Of a stretch of 64,000 nt of DNA, positions 18,142-26,491 are shown one piece after another. Positions within the stretch are counted from its first letter, which is position 1. The number at the start of each line of letters is the position of its first letter. The notes beneath the pieces were generated by a model. The model was not told where the DNA came from, made no database searches, and saw only the letters and a list, made by a program, of their open reading frames with translations. The position numbers were made by a program, and so were the translations under genes. Location of the stretch: NCBI GenBank assembly GCA_934613645.1, contig CAKTTC010000008.1, forward strand, positions 1 through 64,000. Reading direction: 5' to 3'. The DNA is from an uncultured Opitutales bacterium. Its GTDB lineage: Bacteria > Verrucomicrobiota > Verrucomicrobiia > Opitutales > Intestinicryptomonadaceae.

Positions 18142-18730
18142 ATATGAGACCTTTGGTCGTCGGTATCCCCCCTCCCAATCGGGGATTTATCGCAACTGCC
18201 GCGCTCAACGCCCTCGCAAAGCACTTGAACGCGCCCTCCGCTATGTGGTGCGGTTCGTCGCCATACTCAAGCTTTATGTGCAAATTCGCGCCCGCCTCGT
18301 TTGCGAACGCCTGAAAGAATTCCCTGCACAGCGATACGTTGAAGTCGCGCACGCGGCCGTCGCGCGAGCCCAAGTCGTAGACAAGCACGGGGCGGTTGCT
18401 GAGGTCTATTGCAACGCGCACCAAAACTTCGTCCATGGGCAGAATGAAAAACCCGTATCTGTTCATGCCCGCCTTGTCGCCCACGGCGGCTTTGAAAGCC
18501 TGCCCGAGCACAATGCCGACGTCCTCCACAGTGTGGTGGTAGTCTATGGCGATGTCGCCCTCGGCTTGGATTTTGAGGTCGAACAGGCCGTGGCGCGCGA
18601 AAAGCTCGAGCATATGGTTGAAGAACGGAATGCCCGTTTCGATTTCGTATTTGCCCGAACCGTCCAAGTCAAGCTCGAGGCTGATGCGGGTTTCCTTTGT
18701 GTTTCGTGTTATTTTCGATGTTCTGCTCAT
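18140..18730 (-). CDS. hisB: Imidazoleglycerol-phosphate dehydratase HisB
   Basis: 196 residues, monofunctional length. Metal-binding histidine motifs are present: FNHMLELFARHG, DYHHTVEDVGI and the C-terminal DEPHHIAEGAFK. It catalyses the dehydration step of histidine synthesis. The ATG overlaps the hisC stop (ATGA), so it is translated with hisC. Its 3' end touches repeat element E5. Most other his genes are absent; hisH lies 11 kb away. Confidence 0.97.
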   Translation of the reverse strand: MSRTSKITRNTKETRISLELDLDGSGKYEIETGIPFFNHMLELFARHGLFDLKIQAEGDIAIDYHHTVEDVGIVLGQAFKAAVGDKAGMNRYGFFILPMDEVLVRVAIDLSNRPVLVYDLGSRDGRVRDFNVSLCREFFQAFANEAGANLHIKLEYGDEPHHIAEGAFKCFARALSAAVAINPRLGGGIPTTKGLI

Positions 18731-19824
18731 AATTTTCTCCAGTCGTTGACGGCGTTTTTGAATTTGTCCATCTGCTCGGGCGTGCCGATTGTCAGGCGGA
18801 TTGCCGAGTTTATCGACTTTTCGTTCGGAAAATACCGCCCCAGAATTTTGCGCGAGCGCAGGAAGTCGAAGAGGTTTTTGGCAACGTCCGCGCCCTCTCT
18901 GCCGGCGGAATCTTTCGGGGTGAACAGCACGAAGTTTGTCGCGCTTTTGAAATACCGCCAGCCGATTGAATCGAAGAATTTTTCTGTTTCTTCGCGCTCC
19001 TTCAAAACAAGCGCGATTTTTTCGGCGTAGTAGGCTTTGTCATTGAGGGCGGCAACGCCCGCAGCCTGCGCGAGACGGTCGAGATTGTAGCTGTCGCGCA
19101 CGCGGTCGAGAACCTCTATCACGCGCGGATTTGCCACGCCCCAGCCTATGCGCATTCCCGCCAAGCCCCAGCCTTTCGACGACGTTCCCGTAACGATGAG
19201 GTTGTCGTATTCGGCGGCGAGCTTTGCGGCGGAACGCCCCGCGAACGGCGCGTAGGCTTCGTCCACAAGCACGATTCCGTCGAAGCCCTCCAGAATTTTC
19301 CGCACGGCGTCAAGCCCGAAATCTACGCCCGTGGGCGCGTTGGGATTGACGAAGAAAAAGATGTTTGCCCCGCACGAAAAGATTTTTTCGAACGGAATGG
19401 ACATATCTGGGTTGAGCGGAATGCTCACAAGCTCGGTGTCCTGCAGCTTCGCCAAGACGGGATAGAGACTGTAGCTCGGCTCGAGCGTGGCGATTGTTTT
19501 CTTTTTGTCGCAGAAGGCGCGGACGGCGAGGTTGAGAATGTCGTCGGAGCCGTTTGCCGCAAACGCGAAATCGGACGGAACGCCGAAATATTCGGCAACC
19601 GCCGCGCGCAAATGCACGCTCTCGGGGTTGGGATACAGCCGCAGCGAAGCCGCGTCGGCACCGAGTTCGGCAAGAACCGCCTCGCGCACTTTGGGGCTGG
19701 GCGGATAGGGAAATTCGTTCGTGTTGAGCTTGACCCAATCGGAAGTGTCGGGCTGCTCGCCGGGGGTGTATGCCTTAACGCGCGCAACGCCCTCCGAGAT
19801 TCTGTCTGAAAGATTGATTTTCAT
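18727..19824 (-). CDS. hisC: Histidinol-phosphate aminotransferase HisC
   Basis: 365-residue class I/II PLP aminotransferase. The PLP lysine is K217 in TGTSSKGWGLAGMRIGW; NLNTNE-like WVKLNTNEFPYPPSP and FFVNPNAPTG are typical of HisC. The ATG at 19824 overlaps the stop of the upstream unknown gene and begins the family N terminus; earlier in-frame codons lie inside that gene. It may also accept aromatic substrates, which would fit its transcription with aroC, but that is inference. Confidence 0.94.
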   Translation of the reverse strand: MKINLSDRISEGVARVKAYTPGEQPDTSDWVKLNTNEFPYPPSPKVREAVLAELGADAASLRLYPNPESVHLRAAVAEYFGVPSDFAFAANGSDDILNLAVRAFCDKKKTIATLEPSYSLYPVLAKLQDTELVSIPLNPDMSIPFEKIFSCGANIFFFVNPNAPTGVDFGLDAVRKILEGFDGIVLVDEAYAPFAGRSAAKLAAEYDNLIVTGTSSKGWGLAGMRIGWGVANPRVIEVLDRVRDSYNLDRLAQAAGVAALNDKAYYAEKIALVLKEREETEKFFDSIGWRYFKSATNFVLFTPKDSAGREGADVAKNLFDFLRSRKILGRYFPNEKSINSAIRLTIGTPEQMDKFKNAVNDWRKL

Positions 19825-20576
19825 TTTTCGTGCGATAATTTGACAAATTTCGATATGTCGGGTATCGGGTTTTTCCTGCACCCGTTGGGAAGCGTATCCA
19901 AATACGGGTCGGGCTTGCGCTGAAGGTCGAAAGGCTCTTCGGGCAGGTTGTCTTCGTCGAGGTCGAGTTCGTCAACGGGGTCGTATTCGTCGAAGAGCAT
20001 CGAGATTCTGCGCGCCTGCTCCACCACAATTTCCATGGGGTTTGCCACGCGGTCGAACTTGTCCATATACTCGATTAAGTGCGGCTTGCACTGCTTTTTG
20101 AAGGGAACTACAAACTCGTTTACCGCCGCGTTCGAAACGCCGCTGCGGCGCGAGAGCATAAGGCAGTCGGCGAAGTGCGAAAGAGCCTCGAAAAACGGGG
20201 CGGTCTGCTTCGGGAATTCTGTCGCCACTTTGCAGTCTGCAACCGACCAAATGCGCGCGAGCCTGATTTTGCCCGCGTCTACAATCCGTTTGAAATTCTC
20301 GACGGAATCGGCGACGTTTTCGGAAGAGTCGGCAACGAACAAAACGGCGTCGGTGTCGGGCGCAAGCGCGGCAGTTTTTTCGGGCGCGTCGGCTGAGTTG
20401 TATTGCACCACTTGCGCACAGGCTGCAAGCTGCTGCGCGCAGGCGCATTCGGGCTCGTTTTCGGAAACGAACACAACAACCTTTTGGCCGTCGAACGCGT
20501 TTTTGCAAACGTCTGCACACAATCCGCGCCTGCCCGAATTCGGCGTGCCCAAGATGAAATACGCGGGAATGCTCAT
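19821..20576 (-). CDS. Unknown protein with P-loop-like N terminus
   Basis: 251 residues of a family I do not firmly recognise. The N terminus AYFILGTPNSGRRGL looks like a phosphate-binding loop, but it has R-R where Walker A needs K-[ST]. Following strands (KVVVFVSENE, DAVLFVADSSEN) resemble a G3E/CobW-like GTPase core. The C-terminal third is acidic (DEYDPVDELDLDEDNLPEEP). It sits between aroC and hisC with 4-nt overlaps on both sides, so it is co-translated with aromatic and histidine biosynthesis genes. The ATG at 20576 is chosen because it begins the beta strand and overlaps the aroC stop. Loss of nucleotide binding is possible. Confidence 0.7.
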   Translation of the reverse strand: MSIPAYFILGTPNSGRRGLCADVCKNAFDGQKVVVFVSENEPECACAQQLAACAQVVQYNSADAPEKTAALAPDTDAVLFVADSSENVADSVENFKRIVDAGKIRLARIWSVADCKVATEFPKQTAPFFEALSHFADCLMLSRRSGVSNAAVNEFVVPFKKQCKPHLIEYMDKFDRVANPMEIVVEQARRISMLFDEYDPVDELDLDEDNLPEEPFDLQRKPDPYLDTLPNGCRKNPIPDISKFVKLSHEK

Positions 20577-21655
20577 TTCACTTCCCCCCGAATTGCGCGC
20601 TGGCTCATGAGCGCGTCGGCGGCTACGAGAGCCGCCATTGCCTCGACGACGGGCACGGCGCGCGGCAAAACGCACGGGTCGTGCCTGCCCTTGCCCACTA
20701 CTGTTGCGGGTTGAAGCGCGCGCGAAACGGTGGGCTGCTCTTTGGCTATAGTGGCGGTGGGCTTGAACGCCACTTTGAAATCTACCGCCATGCCCGACGT
20801 TATTCCGCCCAAAACGCCGCCTGCGTTGTTTGTTTTTGTGGCCACTTTGCCGTCGGCGTCGAGCGCGAAAATGTCGTTGTGGCGCGAGCCGAAAAGCCGC
20901 GTTCCCGCAAAGCCGCTGCCGATTTCAAAACCCTTTGTTGCGGGAATTGAAAGCATGGCCTTCGCCAAGTCGGCCTCGAACCTGTCGAAAACGGGGTCGC
21001 CCAAGCCTGCGGGCAGCCCCTCAATGCGGCACCTGATTACGCCGCCCACTGAGTCGCCCTCGGAACGCGCCTTTTTGACAAGCTCAACCATTTTGTCGGC
21101 AGTCGGCTTGTGCGGGCAGCGAATGGGCGTTTGTTCTATTTCTTCGCGCGTGGGCGTTGCCGAAACGGCGGGCATTGAAATTAGGTTGACGCTTTCAACC
21201 CACGCGGTTATGCGCACGCCCGAAAGAATTTTCCGCGCCACTGCGCCCGCGGCTACGCGCCCGATTGTTTCGCGGGCGGAGCTTCTGCCGCCGCCGCGGG
21301 GGTCGCGAATGCCGAATTTGGCGTCGTATGTGAAATCGGCGTGGGAGGGACGCCAAAGTTTGGCTATCTCGTCGTAGTCCTGCGAGTGCTGGTCTTTGTT
21401 TTCCACAATCACGCAGATGGGAGTGCCGAGCGTTTTGCCCTCGAATACTCCGGAGAGAATGCGGCAGCGATCGGCTTCGTTTCGGGGCGTGGAAATGTCG
21501 CTCTGCCCCGGGCGGCGGCGGTCAAGCTCGCGCTGAATGTCGGCTTCCGACAGTTCCAGAAGGGGCGGACAGCCGTCGATTACGCACCCTACCGCCGCGC
21601 CGTGGCTTTCGCCGAAAGTAGCTACCGTAAAAAATTTTCCGAAAGTATTTCCCAT
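20573..21655 (-). CDS. aroC: Chorismate synthase AroC
   Basis: 360 residues. Family signatures are present: GESHGAAVGCVIDGCPP at the start, GRSSARETIGRVAAGA (FMN/EPSP binding) and the late DALMSQRAIRGE-like region. It makes chorismate, the precursor of aromatic amino acids and folate, using reduced FMN. The ATG at 21655 follows a TATAAT box by 6 nt, suggesting a leaderless message. It leads the aroC-unknown-hisC-hisB operon. Confidence 0.96.
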   Translation of the reverse strand: MGNTFGKFFTVATFGESHGAAVGCVIDGCPPLLELSEADIQRELDRRRPGQSDISTPRNEADRCRILSGVFEGKTLGTPICVIVENKDQHSQDYDEIAKLWRPSHADFTYDAKFGIRDPRGGGRSSARETIGRVAAGAVARKILSGVRITAWVESVNLISMPAVSATPTREEIEQTPIRCPHKPTADKMVELVKKARSEGDSVGGVIRCRIEGLPAGLGDPVFDRFEADLAKAMLSIPATKGFEIGSGFAGTRLFGSRHNDIFALDADGKVATKTNNAGGVLGGITSGMAVDFKVAFKPTATIAKEQPTVSRALQPATVVGKGRHDPCVLPRAVPVVEAMAALVAADALMSQRAIRGEVK

Positions 21656-21661
21656 TGCCCG

Positions 21662-21692
21662 ATTATAACACAAATTCCGTCTCCGTTTTCAA
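21662..21692 (-). promoter_or_regulatory. Predicted aroC promoter
   Basis: On the minus strand TTGAAA (21692-21687), a 19-nt spacer and a perfect TATAAT (21667-21662) lie 6 nt before the aroC ATG. The start site would coincide with the start codon. Confidence 0.6.
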
Positions 21693-21780
21693 GACAATAA
21701 AGCGCGTCTCCGCCGATATTTTATTGCAAAAACGCCGAAAAAGTGGACTCTTTTGCGGTTAGTAAATCGGAATCTATATC

Positions 21781-22746
21781 ATGAAAAGAAGTAAAGACTT
21801 AATGTTGTTCGGCGCAGAGCCCACGGAGCATATTTTCAAAGGGCTGTGGCTGTTCCTGCTTGTGTATTTGGGCGCAAGCGTTTTTGCGGCGGTAATGACG
21901 CCGCTCAGCTACTGGCTTGTGGAGTGGGTAAACTCAGTCAGCCCCTGCGAGCTAACCCAATACCTCCTCAAAAAGCGCGTCGATATTTTCTACGACCGCC
22001 TGCGCTACGCCCCCATTGTTGTGGCGTTGCCGTTTGTGCTACACAAGTGCGGGCTGCTTTCGTTCAGGAATCTCGGGATTTCGTTCGACGCGGCGTCGCT
22101 TAAAATTTTCGCGAAATTCTGGCTTGCGGGCGCGGCGTGCGTGTTGTTCATCTTCGCGATTCAGGCGTATTTTCTGGGGATAAAACCCGACGAAGAGCGC
22201 AGCATTTCAAGCTGCCTTGTTATGCCCGTTCTCGGCGGATTGACGCTCGGGTTTCTCGAAGAGACCATCTTCCGCGGGTTCATTTTGCGCGGGCTATACA
22301 GTGCGTTTGAAACGCTCTCGGCGGTGGTGTTGTGCTCGCTGTTTTTCGCCTACAAACACTTCAAAGTTCCGAGCTCGATATGGAATGTTATGCCCGACGG
22401 CGGGCACTCTGCGGCGTGGGATTCGGGGTTCGTCGTCTTCTACTACGACACCGTCGGCATTATGCAGAATTTCAGCCTGATTGTGTTTCTGAGCCTGTTC
22501 GCGTTCGGGTGCATGCTGTGCGTGTTCTACATAAAGCAGAAATCGCTCAACGCGCCGATAGGGTTCCACGCGGGCGCGGTAACGTTTATGTTGTCGCTTA
22601 AAAACACTTTCGACTACGCAACCCGCAACGATTTCCTTTTCGGAGACGCCTCCATTACAAACGGCGTTGTGGGTTTTGCGGTAATGATTGCCGTTTTGGC
22701 TTTCGCAATTTTCGCGATGAAACAGTCGGACAAATCGCTAAGTTAG
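21781..22746 (+). CDS. CPBP-family intramembrane glutamic endopeptidase
   Basis: 321-residue polytopic membrane protein. The Abi/CPBP motifs are visible: LEETIFRGFILRGLYS (paired glutamates and Arg), FFAYKHF (motif 2 histidine) and APIGFHAGAV (motif 3 histidine). Relatives include CAAX-prenyl proteases and proteases acting on membrane proteins or bacteriocins; the bacterial substrate is not predictable. It is followed after 7 nt by the U32 gene and probably shares its transcript. Confidence 0.82.
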   Translation: MKRSKDLMLFGAEPTEHIFKGLWLFLLVYLGASVFAAVMTPLSYWLVEWVNSVSPCELTQYLLKKRVDIFYDRLRYAPIVVALPFVLHKCGLLSFRNLGISFDAASLKIFAKFWLAGAACVLFIFAIQAYFLGIKPDEERSISSCLVMPVLGGLTLGFLEETIFRGFILRGLYSAFETLSAVVLCSLFFAYKHFKVPSSIWNVMPDGGHSAAWDSGFVVFYYDTVGIMQNFSLIVFLSLFAFGCMLCVFYIKQKSLNAPIGFHAGAVTFMLSLKNTFDYATRNDFLFGDASITNGVVGFAVMIAVLAFAIFAMKQSDKSLS

Positions 22747-22753
22747 ACGCCGA

Positions 22754-24616
22754 ATGAACCGAAACGTCCTCGAACTCCTCGCGCCCGCCAAGGACGCCGA
22801 CACCGCCAAAGCCGCCATTTTGGCGGGAGCGGACAGTGTCTACATAGGCGCGTCGCGCTTCGGGGCGCGCGCGGCGGCGGGAAATTCGACCGACGACATC
22901 GCCGAACTCTGCCGCTTTGCGCACGTCTACGGTTGCAAAGTCTACATAACCCTCAACACAATCCTTTCCGACGCCGAGTTGCCCGAAGCCGCAAAGCTGC
23001 TTGACGAACTCTACCGCGCGGGCGCGGACGCCGCCATTGTGCAGGATATGGGGCTTTTTGAAAAAACGCGCAGCCCCATTCCGTTCCACGCAAGCACGCA
23101 ATGCCATTTGACTACGCCGCAAAAGGCGCGGTTTCTCGACGCGTGCGGCTTCGACACGCTCGTTCTTGCGCGTGAACTTTCGCTTGCGGAAATTGCGCAA
23201 ATATCGGCGGCGGTGGACAACCGTTTGGAGTGTTTTGTCCACGGCGCACTGTGCGTTTCATACAGCGGGCAGTGCTATCTGAGTCAGGCAATAGGCGGGC
23301 GCAGCGGCAACCGCGGCGTTTGCGCGCAACCGTGCAGAATGAAGTGGTCTTTCCGCGATTCAAACGGCGCAAAAATCCGCGCCGACGCCCATTTCCTGAG
23401 CCTGCGCGACATGAACAGAAGCGCGTCGCTTGCGGAAATGGTTGAAGCGGGCGTGTCGGTTTTTAAAATCGAGGGACGCCTCAAAGACGCAAACTACGTA
23501 AAAAACATAACCGCCTTTTACAGGCAAAAGCTCGACGCATTTATTGCCGCAAACCCGCAATACACGCGGGTTTCTTTCGGAATTTCAAAAACCGATTTCA
23601 CCCCCGCCCCGCAGAAGACTTTTTCGCGCGCGTTTACCGAATACCACCTGCACGGAATATCGGCGGGCAACGAAAGCTTCCGAACTCCGAAGGCGCGCGG
23701 GGAGCTTCTGGGGCGCATAAAAAGCGGCTTTGCGGGCGGCTTTGTTTTCTCCGACGCCGAAAAAACGTTTTCAAACGGCGACGGAATTTTGCTTGTGGGC
23801 AAAGAAAAAACCTTCGGCGGATACGTCTACAAAATAGAGGGCGAAAAGGTTTTTGTGGGCACTCCCGCCGAAAAAACAATCCCCGAAAACGGCGCGGAAA
23901 TTTGGCGCAACAAAGACGCAAAATTCGAACGCGAACTCGGGCGGAAAATTTCGCGCAAGCTAAAATGCACAACGCGCGTTGCGGAAGACGCCGACGCTTG
24001 GACAGTGCAAATGCGCCTTGCCGACGAACGCGCCGTTTCGGCGTCGGCGCGCATTTTAAAAGACGGAACGCAGACGGCGCAGAATTTTCGGGCGGCCGCC
24101 GACGCGTTTTCGCGCGCGCTTGCAAAGCTTGGCGATACCCCGTTCGAAACGGAAGTTGTAATTGACGCGCAGACGCTGCCGTTTTTCCCCTCCGCCCGCG
24201 CGAACGAAATTCGGCGCGAGCTTGCCAAAAAACTCGAAGAGGCGATTGAGGAATTTGAAGAAAAAATCAGGCTTTCAAAAACACGCCGCGCGCCGCAGAA
24301 AATCGAGTTTGAAACCGCGCCATTTTCCCCCGACAAATTTGCAAACGTATTCAACGAAAGCGCAAAACTTTTCTACAAAAAAGCGGGGTTCGAAATCTCC
24401 GAATACGCGCCCGAAACCGCCCAATCACTGGTTGGAGAACGCGTTATGACAACGCGCCACTGCGTTTTGCGCGAGCTTGGAATGTGCAAAAAATCGAATC
24501 CGCCCGAGGGCTTCAAAGAGCCGTTTTTTCTGGAAAACGAACAGGCGAAATTGAGGCTGAAATTCGACTGCACCCGTTGCGGAATGGACGTTTTCTTCGA
24601 GCCTCCGCAAAAATAA
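22754..24616 (+). CDS. U32 family protein, RlhA/TrhP-like (RNA hydroxylation)
   Basis: 620 residues. The U32 signature is complete: ECFVHGALCVSYSGQCYLS, then GGRSGNRGVCAQPCR. The N-terminal TIM-barrel-like domain (LLAPAKDADTAKAAILAGAD) and the following collagenase-like DUF3656 region match RlhA-type proteins, which hydroxylate 23S rRNA; shorter TrhP relatives act on tRNA U34. Cysteines near the end (CKKSN, CTRCGMDVF) may complete a metal or Fe-S site. It is historically annotated as a peptidase; the RNA role is better supported for close relatives. Confidence 0.82.
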   Translation: MNRNVLELLAPAKDADTAKAAILAGADSVYIGASRFGARAAAGNSTDDIAELCRFAHVYGCKVYITLNTILSDAELPEAAKLLDELYRAGADAAIVQDMGLFEKTRSPIPFHASTQCHLTTPQKARFLDACGFDTLVLARELSLAEIAQISAAVDNRLECFVHGALCVSYSGQCYLSQAIGGRSGNRGVCAQPCRMKWSFRDSNGAKIRADAHFLSLRDMNRSASLAEMVEAGVSVFKIEGRLKDANYVKNITAFYRQKLDAFIAANPQYTRVSFGISKTDFTPAPQKTFSRAFTEYHLHGISAGNESFRTPKARGELLGRIKSGFAGGFVFSDAEKTFSNGDGILLVGKEKTFGGYVYKIEGEKVFVGTPAEKTIPENGAEIWRNKDAKFERELGRKISRKLKCTTRVAEDADAWTVQMRLADERAVSASARILKDGTQTAQNFRAAADAFSRALAKLGDTPFETEVVIDAQTLPFFPSARANEIRRELAKKLEEAIEEFEEKIRLSKTRRAPQKIEFETAPFSPDKFANVFNESAKLFYKKAGFEISEYAPETAQSLVGERVMTTRHCVLRELGMCKKSNPPEGFKEPFFLENEQAKLRLKFDCTRCGMDVFFEPPQK

Positions 24617-24691
24617 ATTTCAATACAAAGCACCGCGAACAATCATTTTTTGTGCCTTGCAATCAATTCGCATTTTTGCAAGAAAACAAAA

Positions 24692-25972
24692 CTACCGCGA
24701 GCGGCGCAGAATTTCGGCATTGCGGAAAACGAGCCGCCCCTCCGCGTCGATTGAATCGGCAGTTGCCGCCGCAAGCGCGTTTTTTTCGCCCCCGCAAACG
24801 TCTGCGACCGACGGAATGTAGTTGTCGGTATGAGCAAAAAACAGTCCGTCGGGAAGGCGATTTTCAAGCAGCAGCGTTTTTCGTTTTCCCAGTTGCGCGC
24901 GCGCAAATTTTAGGCGCAGGCGGGCGGCGACTTCGCGCAGTTCGTCGGCGCGCGCTTTTCGCTCTGCGGCGGGCGGGGTGTCTTTCATATTCCACGCAAG
25001 CGTTTTCGGGCGCGGCGAAAACGTGAAAACGTGCGCGTATGCCATAGGCGAGTTTTCAAGCAGGTTGCGGGTTTGCTCGAATTCCGCGCGCGTCTCTGCG
25101 GGGTGGCCGCAAATGAAGTCGCCGCCTATTGCTATGTCGGGGCAAAGGTTCACGAAACGCCCGACCATTTCGAGAAAATCGCGCGCCTTGTAGCGGCGGC
25201 GCATACGCTCAAGCACAGTATCGGAAAGGCTTTGCGCGGAGATATGCAGGCTGGGCATCAAAACGTGCGATGTGTCCTTTGCGCGCTCGGCAATGGCGTC
25301 AACGTCTACGAGCGGCGGCTCAATGCTCCCCAAGCGCAGTCTATACAGCCCGTCAATTTCATTAAGTCTGTCGGCGAGCGCGACAAGCCCGCCCTTGGGC
25401 GACGAAAATTTTGCTATGTTTATCCCCGTAAGCACAAGCTCCCGAACGCCGCGCGAAACGAGGTTTTCGGCGTCGGCAACGATTTTTTCGAAGTCCACAC
25501 TGCGCGGCAGGCCGCGCGCGCGCGGTATTATGCAATAGGCGCACGCGTTGTCGCAACCGTCCTGAATTTTCAGATTCATTCGGTCGTCGAGCGGAGAATT
25601 TCCCCCGCAATGCAGTTCCGACTCCGATTCCGCGGACAATCCGTCCAAAATAATATCAACTACATTCGCCTTGTTTTTATTCGGAATTATCCATTTTACA
25701 TTTTCCAGACGCACGCCCTCGGGGTCGGTTTGTGCGTAGCAGCCCGTAACGGCGATTTTACAATGCGGATTTTTTCGGGCGAAAATCCTGATACTCTGGC
25801 GCGTTTTCGCCTCGGCAAGTTTTGTAAGCGCGCAGGAATTCACAACGCCGATATCCGCGCCGCCCTCCCATTCGACCACATCGAAGCCCGCCGCCAATGC
25901 CTTGTCGCGAATGCAGGCGGATTCGAATGCGTTGACTCTGCAACCGAGTGTCCAAATTGCGAATGTGGGCAT
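24692..25972 (-). CDS. mtaB: tRNA t6A37 methylthiotransferase MtaB
   Basis: 426-residue radical-SAM methylthiotransferase. The N-terminal domain supplies three cysteines (TLGCRVNAFE, NSCALT, TGCYAQ) for one 4Fe-4S cluster, and the radical-SAM motif is GCDNACAYCIIPRARG (CxxxCxxC). LGCRVN, with R rather than K/Q, fits MtaB more than MiaB or RimO. The C terminus resembles a short TRAM region. The start at 25972 gives the family N terminus; a start five codons upstream is possible. It converges on the U32 gene with a 75-bp gap. Confidence 0.88.
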   Translation of the reverse strand: MPTFAIWTLGCRVNAFESACIRDKALAAGFDVVEWEGGADIGVVNSCALTKLAEAKTRQSIRIFARKNPHCKIAVTGCYAQTDPEGVRLENVKWIIPNKNKANVVDIILDGLSAESESELHCGGNSPLDDRMNLKIQDGCDNACAYCIIPRARGLPRSVDFEKIVADAENLVSRGVRELVLTGINIAKFSSPKGGLVALADRLNEIDGLYRLRLGSIEPPLVDVDAIAERAKDTSHVLMPSLHISAQSLSDTVLERMRRRYKARDFLEMVGRFVNLCPDIAIGGDFICGHPAETRAEFEQTRNLLENSPMAYAHVFTFSPRPKTLAWNMKDTPPAAERKARADELREVAARLRLKFARAQLGKRKTLLLENRLPDGLFFAHTDNYIPSVADVCGGEKNALAAATADSIDAEGRLVFRNAEILRRSR

Positions 25973-26014
25973 AAAAAAAGGGCGCATAACACGCCCGTTT
26001 TAAAGTGTTTGCAA

Positions 26015-26263
26015 TTAACCGCGACGGCGCGTGAACTTCTTCTGGAATTTTTCAACGCGGCCTGCCGTATCGACAAAACGTTTTTCGCCCGTGTATGCGG
26101 GGTGCGAAGCGGCCGTTACGTCTCTGGAAATCATAAAGTAGTCGACTCCGTCGATTTTTTCAACCGTCTTGCTCTTCATTGTGGAGCGCGTAAGGAAGCG
26201 CGTGCCTGAAGAGACGTCGACAAAGCAAACGGGATGATAATCGGGATGTATATCTTTTTTCAT
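26015..26263 (-). CDS. rpmE: 50S ribosomal protein L31 type B
   Basis: 82 residues starting MKKDIHPDYHPVCFVDVSSG. The type A CxxC pair is absent; only one Cys is seen and the conserved VDYFMISRDVTAASHPAYTGEKRF matches type B L31, which does not need zinc. The ribosome binding site GGAG lies 9 nt upstream. It is 19 nt downstream of rpmJ in the same direction. Earlier in-frame codons overlap rpmJ and are not used. Confidence 0.93.
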   Translation of the reverse strand: MKKDIHPDYHPVCFVDVSSGTRFLTRSTMKSKTVEKIDGVDYFMISRDVTAASHPAYTGEKRFVDTAGRVEKFQKKFTRRRG

Positions 26264-26282
26264 GATAAAAACTCCAAATTTA

Positions 26283-26408
26283 TTAGCCCTGCTTCGCCTT
26301 GTAGCGGGGATTTGTTTTGTTGATGATGTATACGCGACCCTTTCTGCGAACAACCTTGTTATCGGGGTGGCGTCCTTTCAAAGACTTGATTGATGATACG
26401 ACTTTCAT
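26283..26408 (-). CDS. rpmJ: 50S ribosomal protein L36 type B
   Basis: 41 residues, read on the minus strand: begins MKVVSSIKSLKGRHPDNK and ends NPRYKAKQG. It aligns with the zinc-independent L36 paralogue (YkgO type) and contains no cysteine at all. The neighbouring L31 gene is also type B, the pairing known in other bacteria. A candidate TTGACA promoter lies about 60 nt upstream. Confidence 0.9.
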   Translation of the reverse strand: MKVVSSIKSLKGRHPDNKVVRRKGRVYIINKTNPRYKAKQG

Positions 26409-26442
26409 TGCCTTGTCTCGTTTCTAATTTAATGAAAAGTAT

Positions 26443-26474
26443 GTTATGAAACACTCAATTTATTTGTTTGTCAA
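26443..26474 (-). promoter_or_regulatory. Predicted promoter of rpmJ-rpmE
   Basis: Consensus TTGACA at 26474-26469 (minus strand) with TTCATA/CATAAC 18-20 nt downstream. The -10 assignment is uncertain. No zinc-uptake-regulator operator was recognised. Confidence 0.4.
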
Positions 26475-26491
26475 GAATCTTTTTGATTTTT

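Noticed and set aside
17948..19030. 360-codon plus-strand frame
   Set aside because: It starts in repeats and then runs antisense to hisB and hisC, which are unambiguous.
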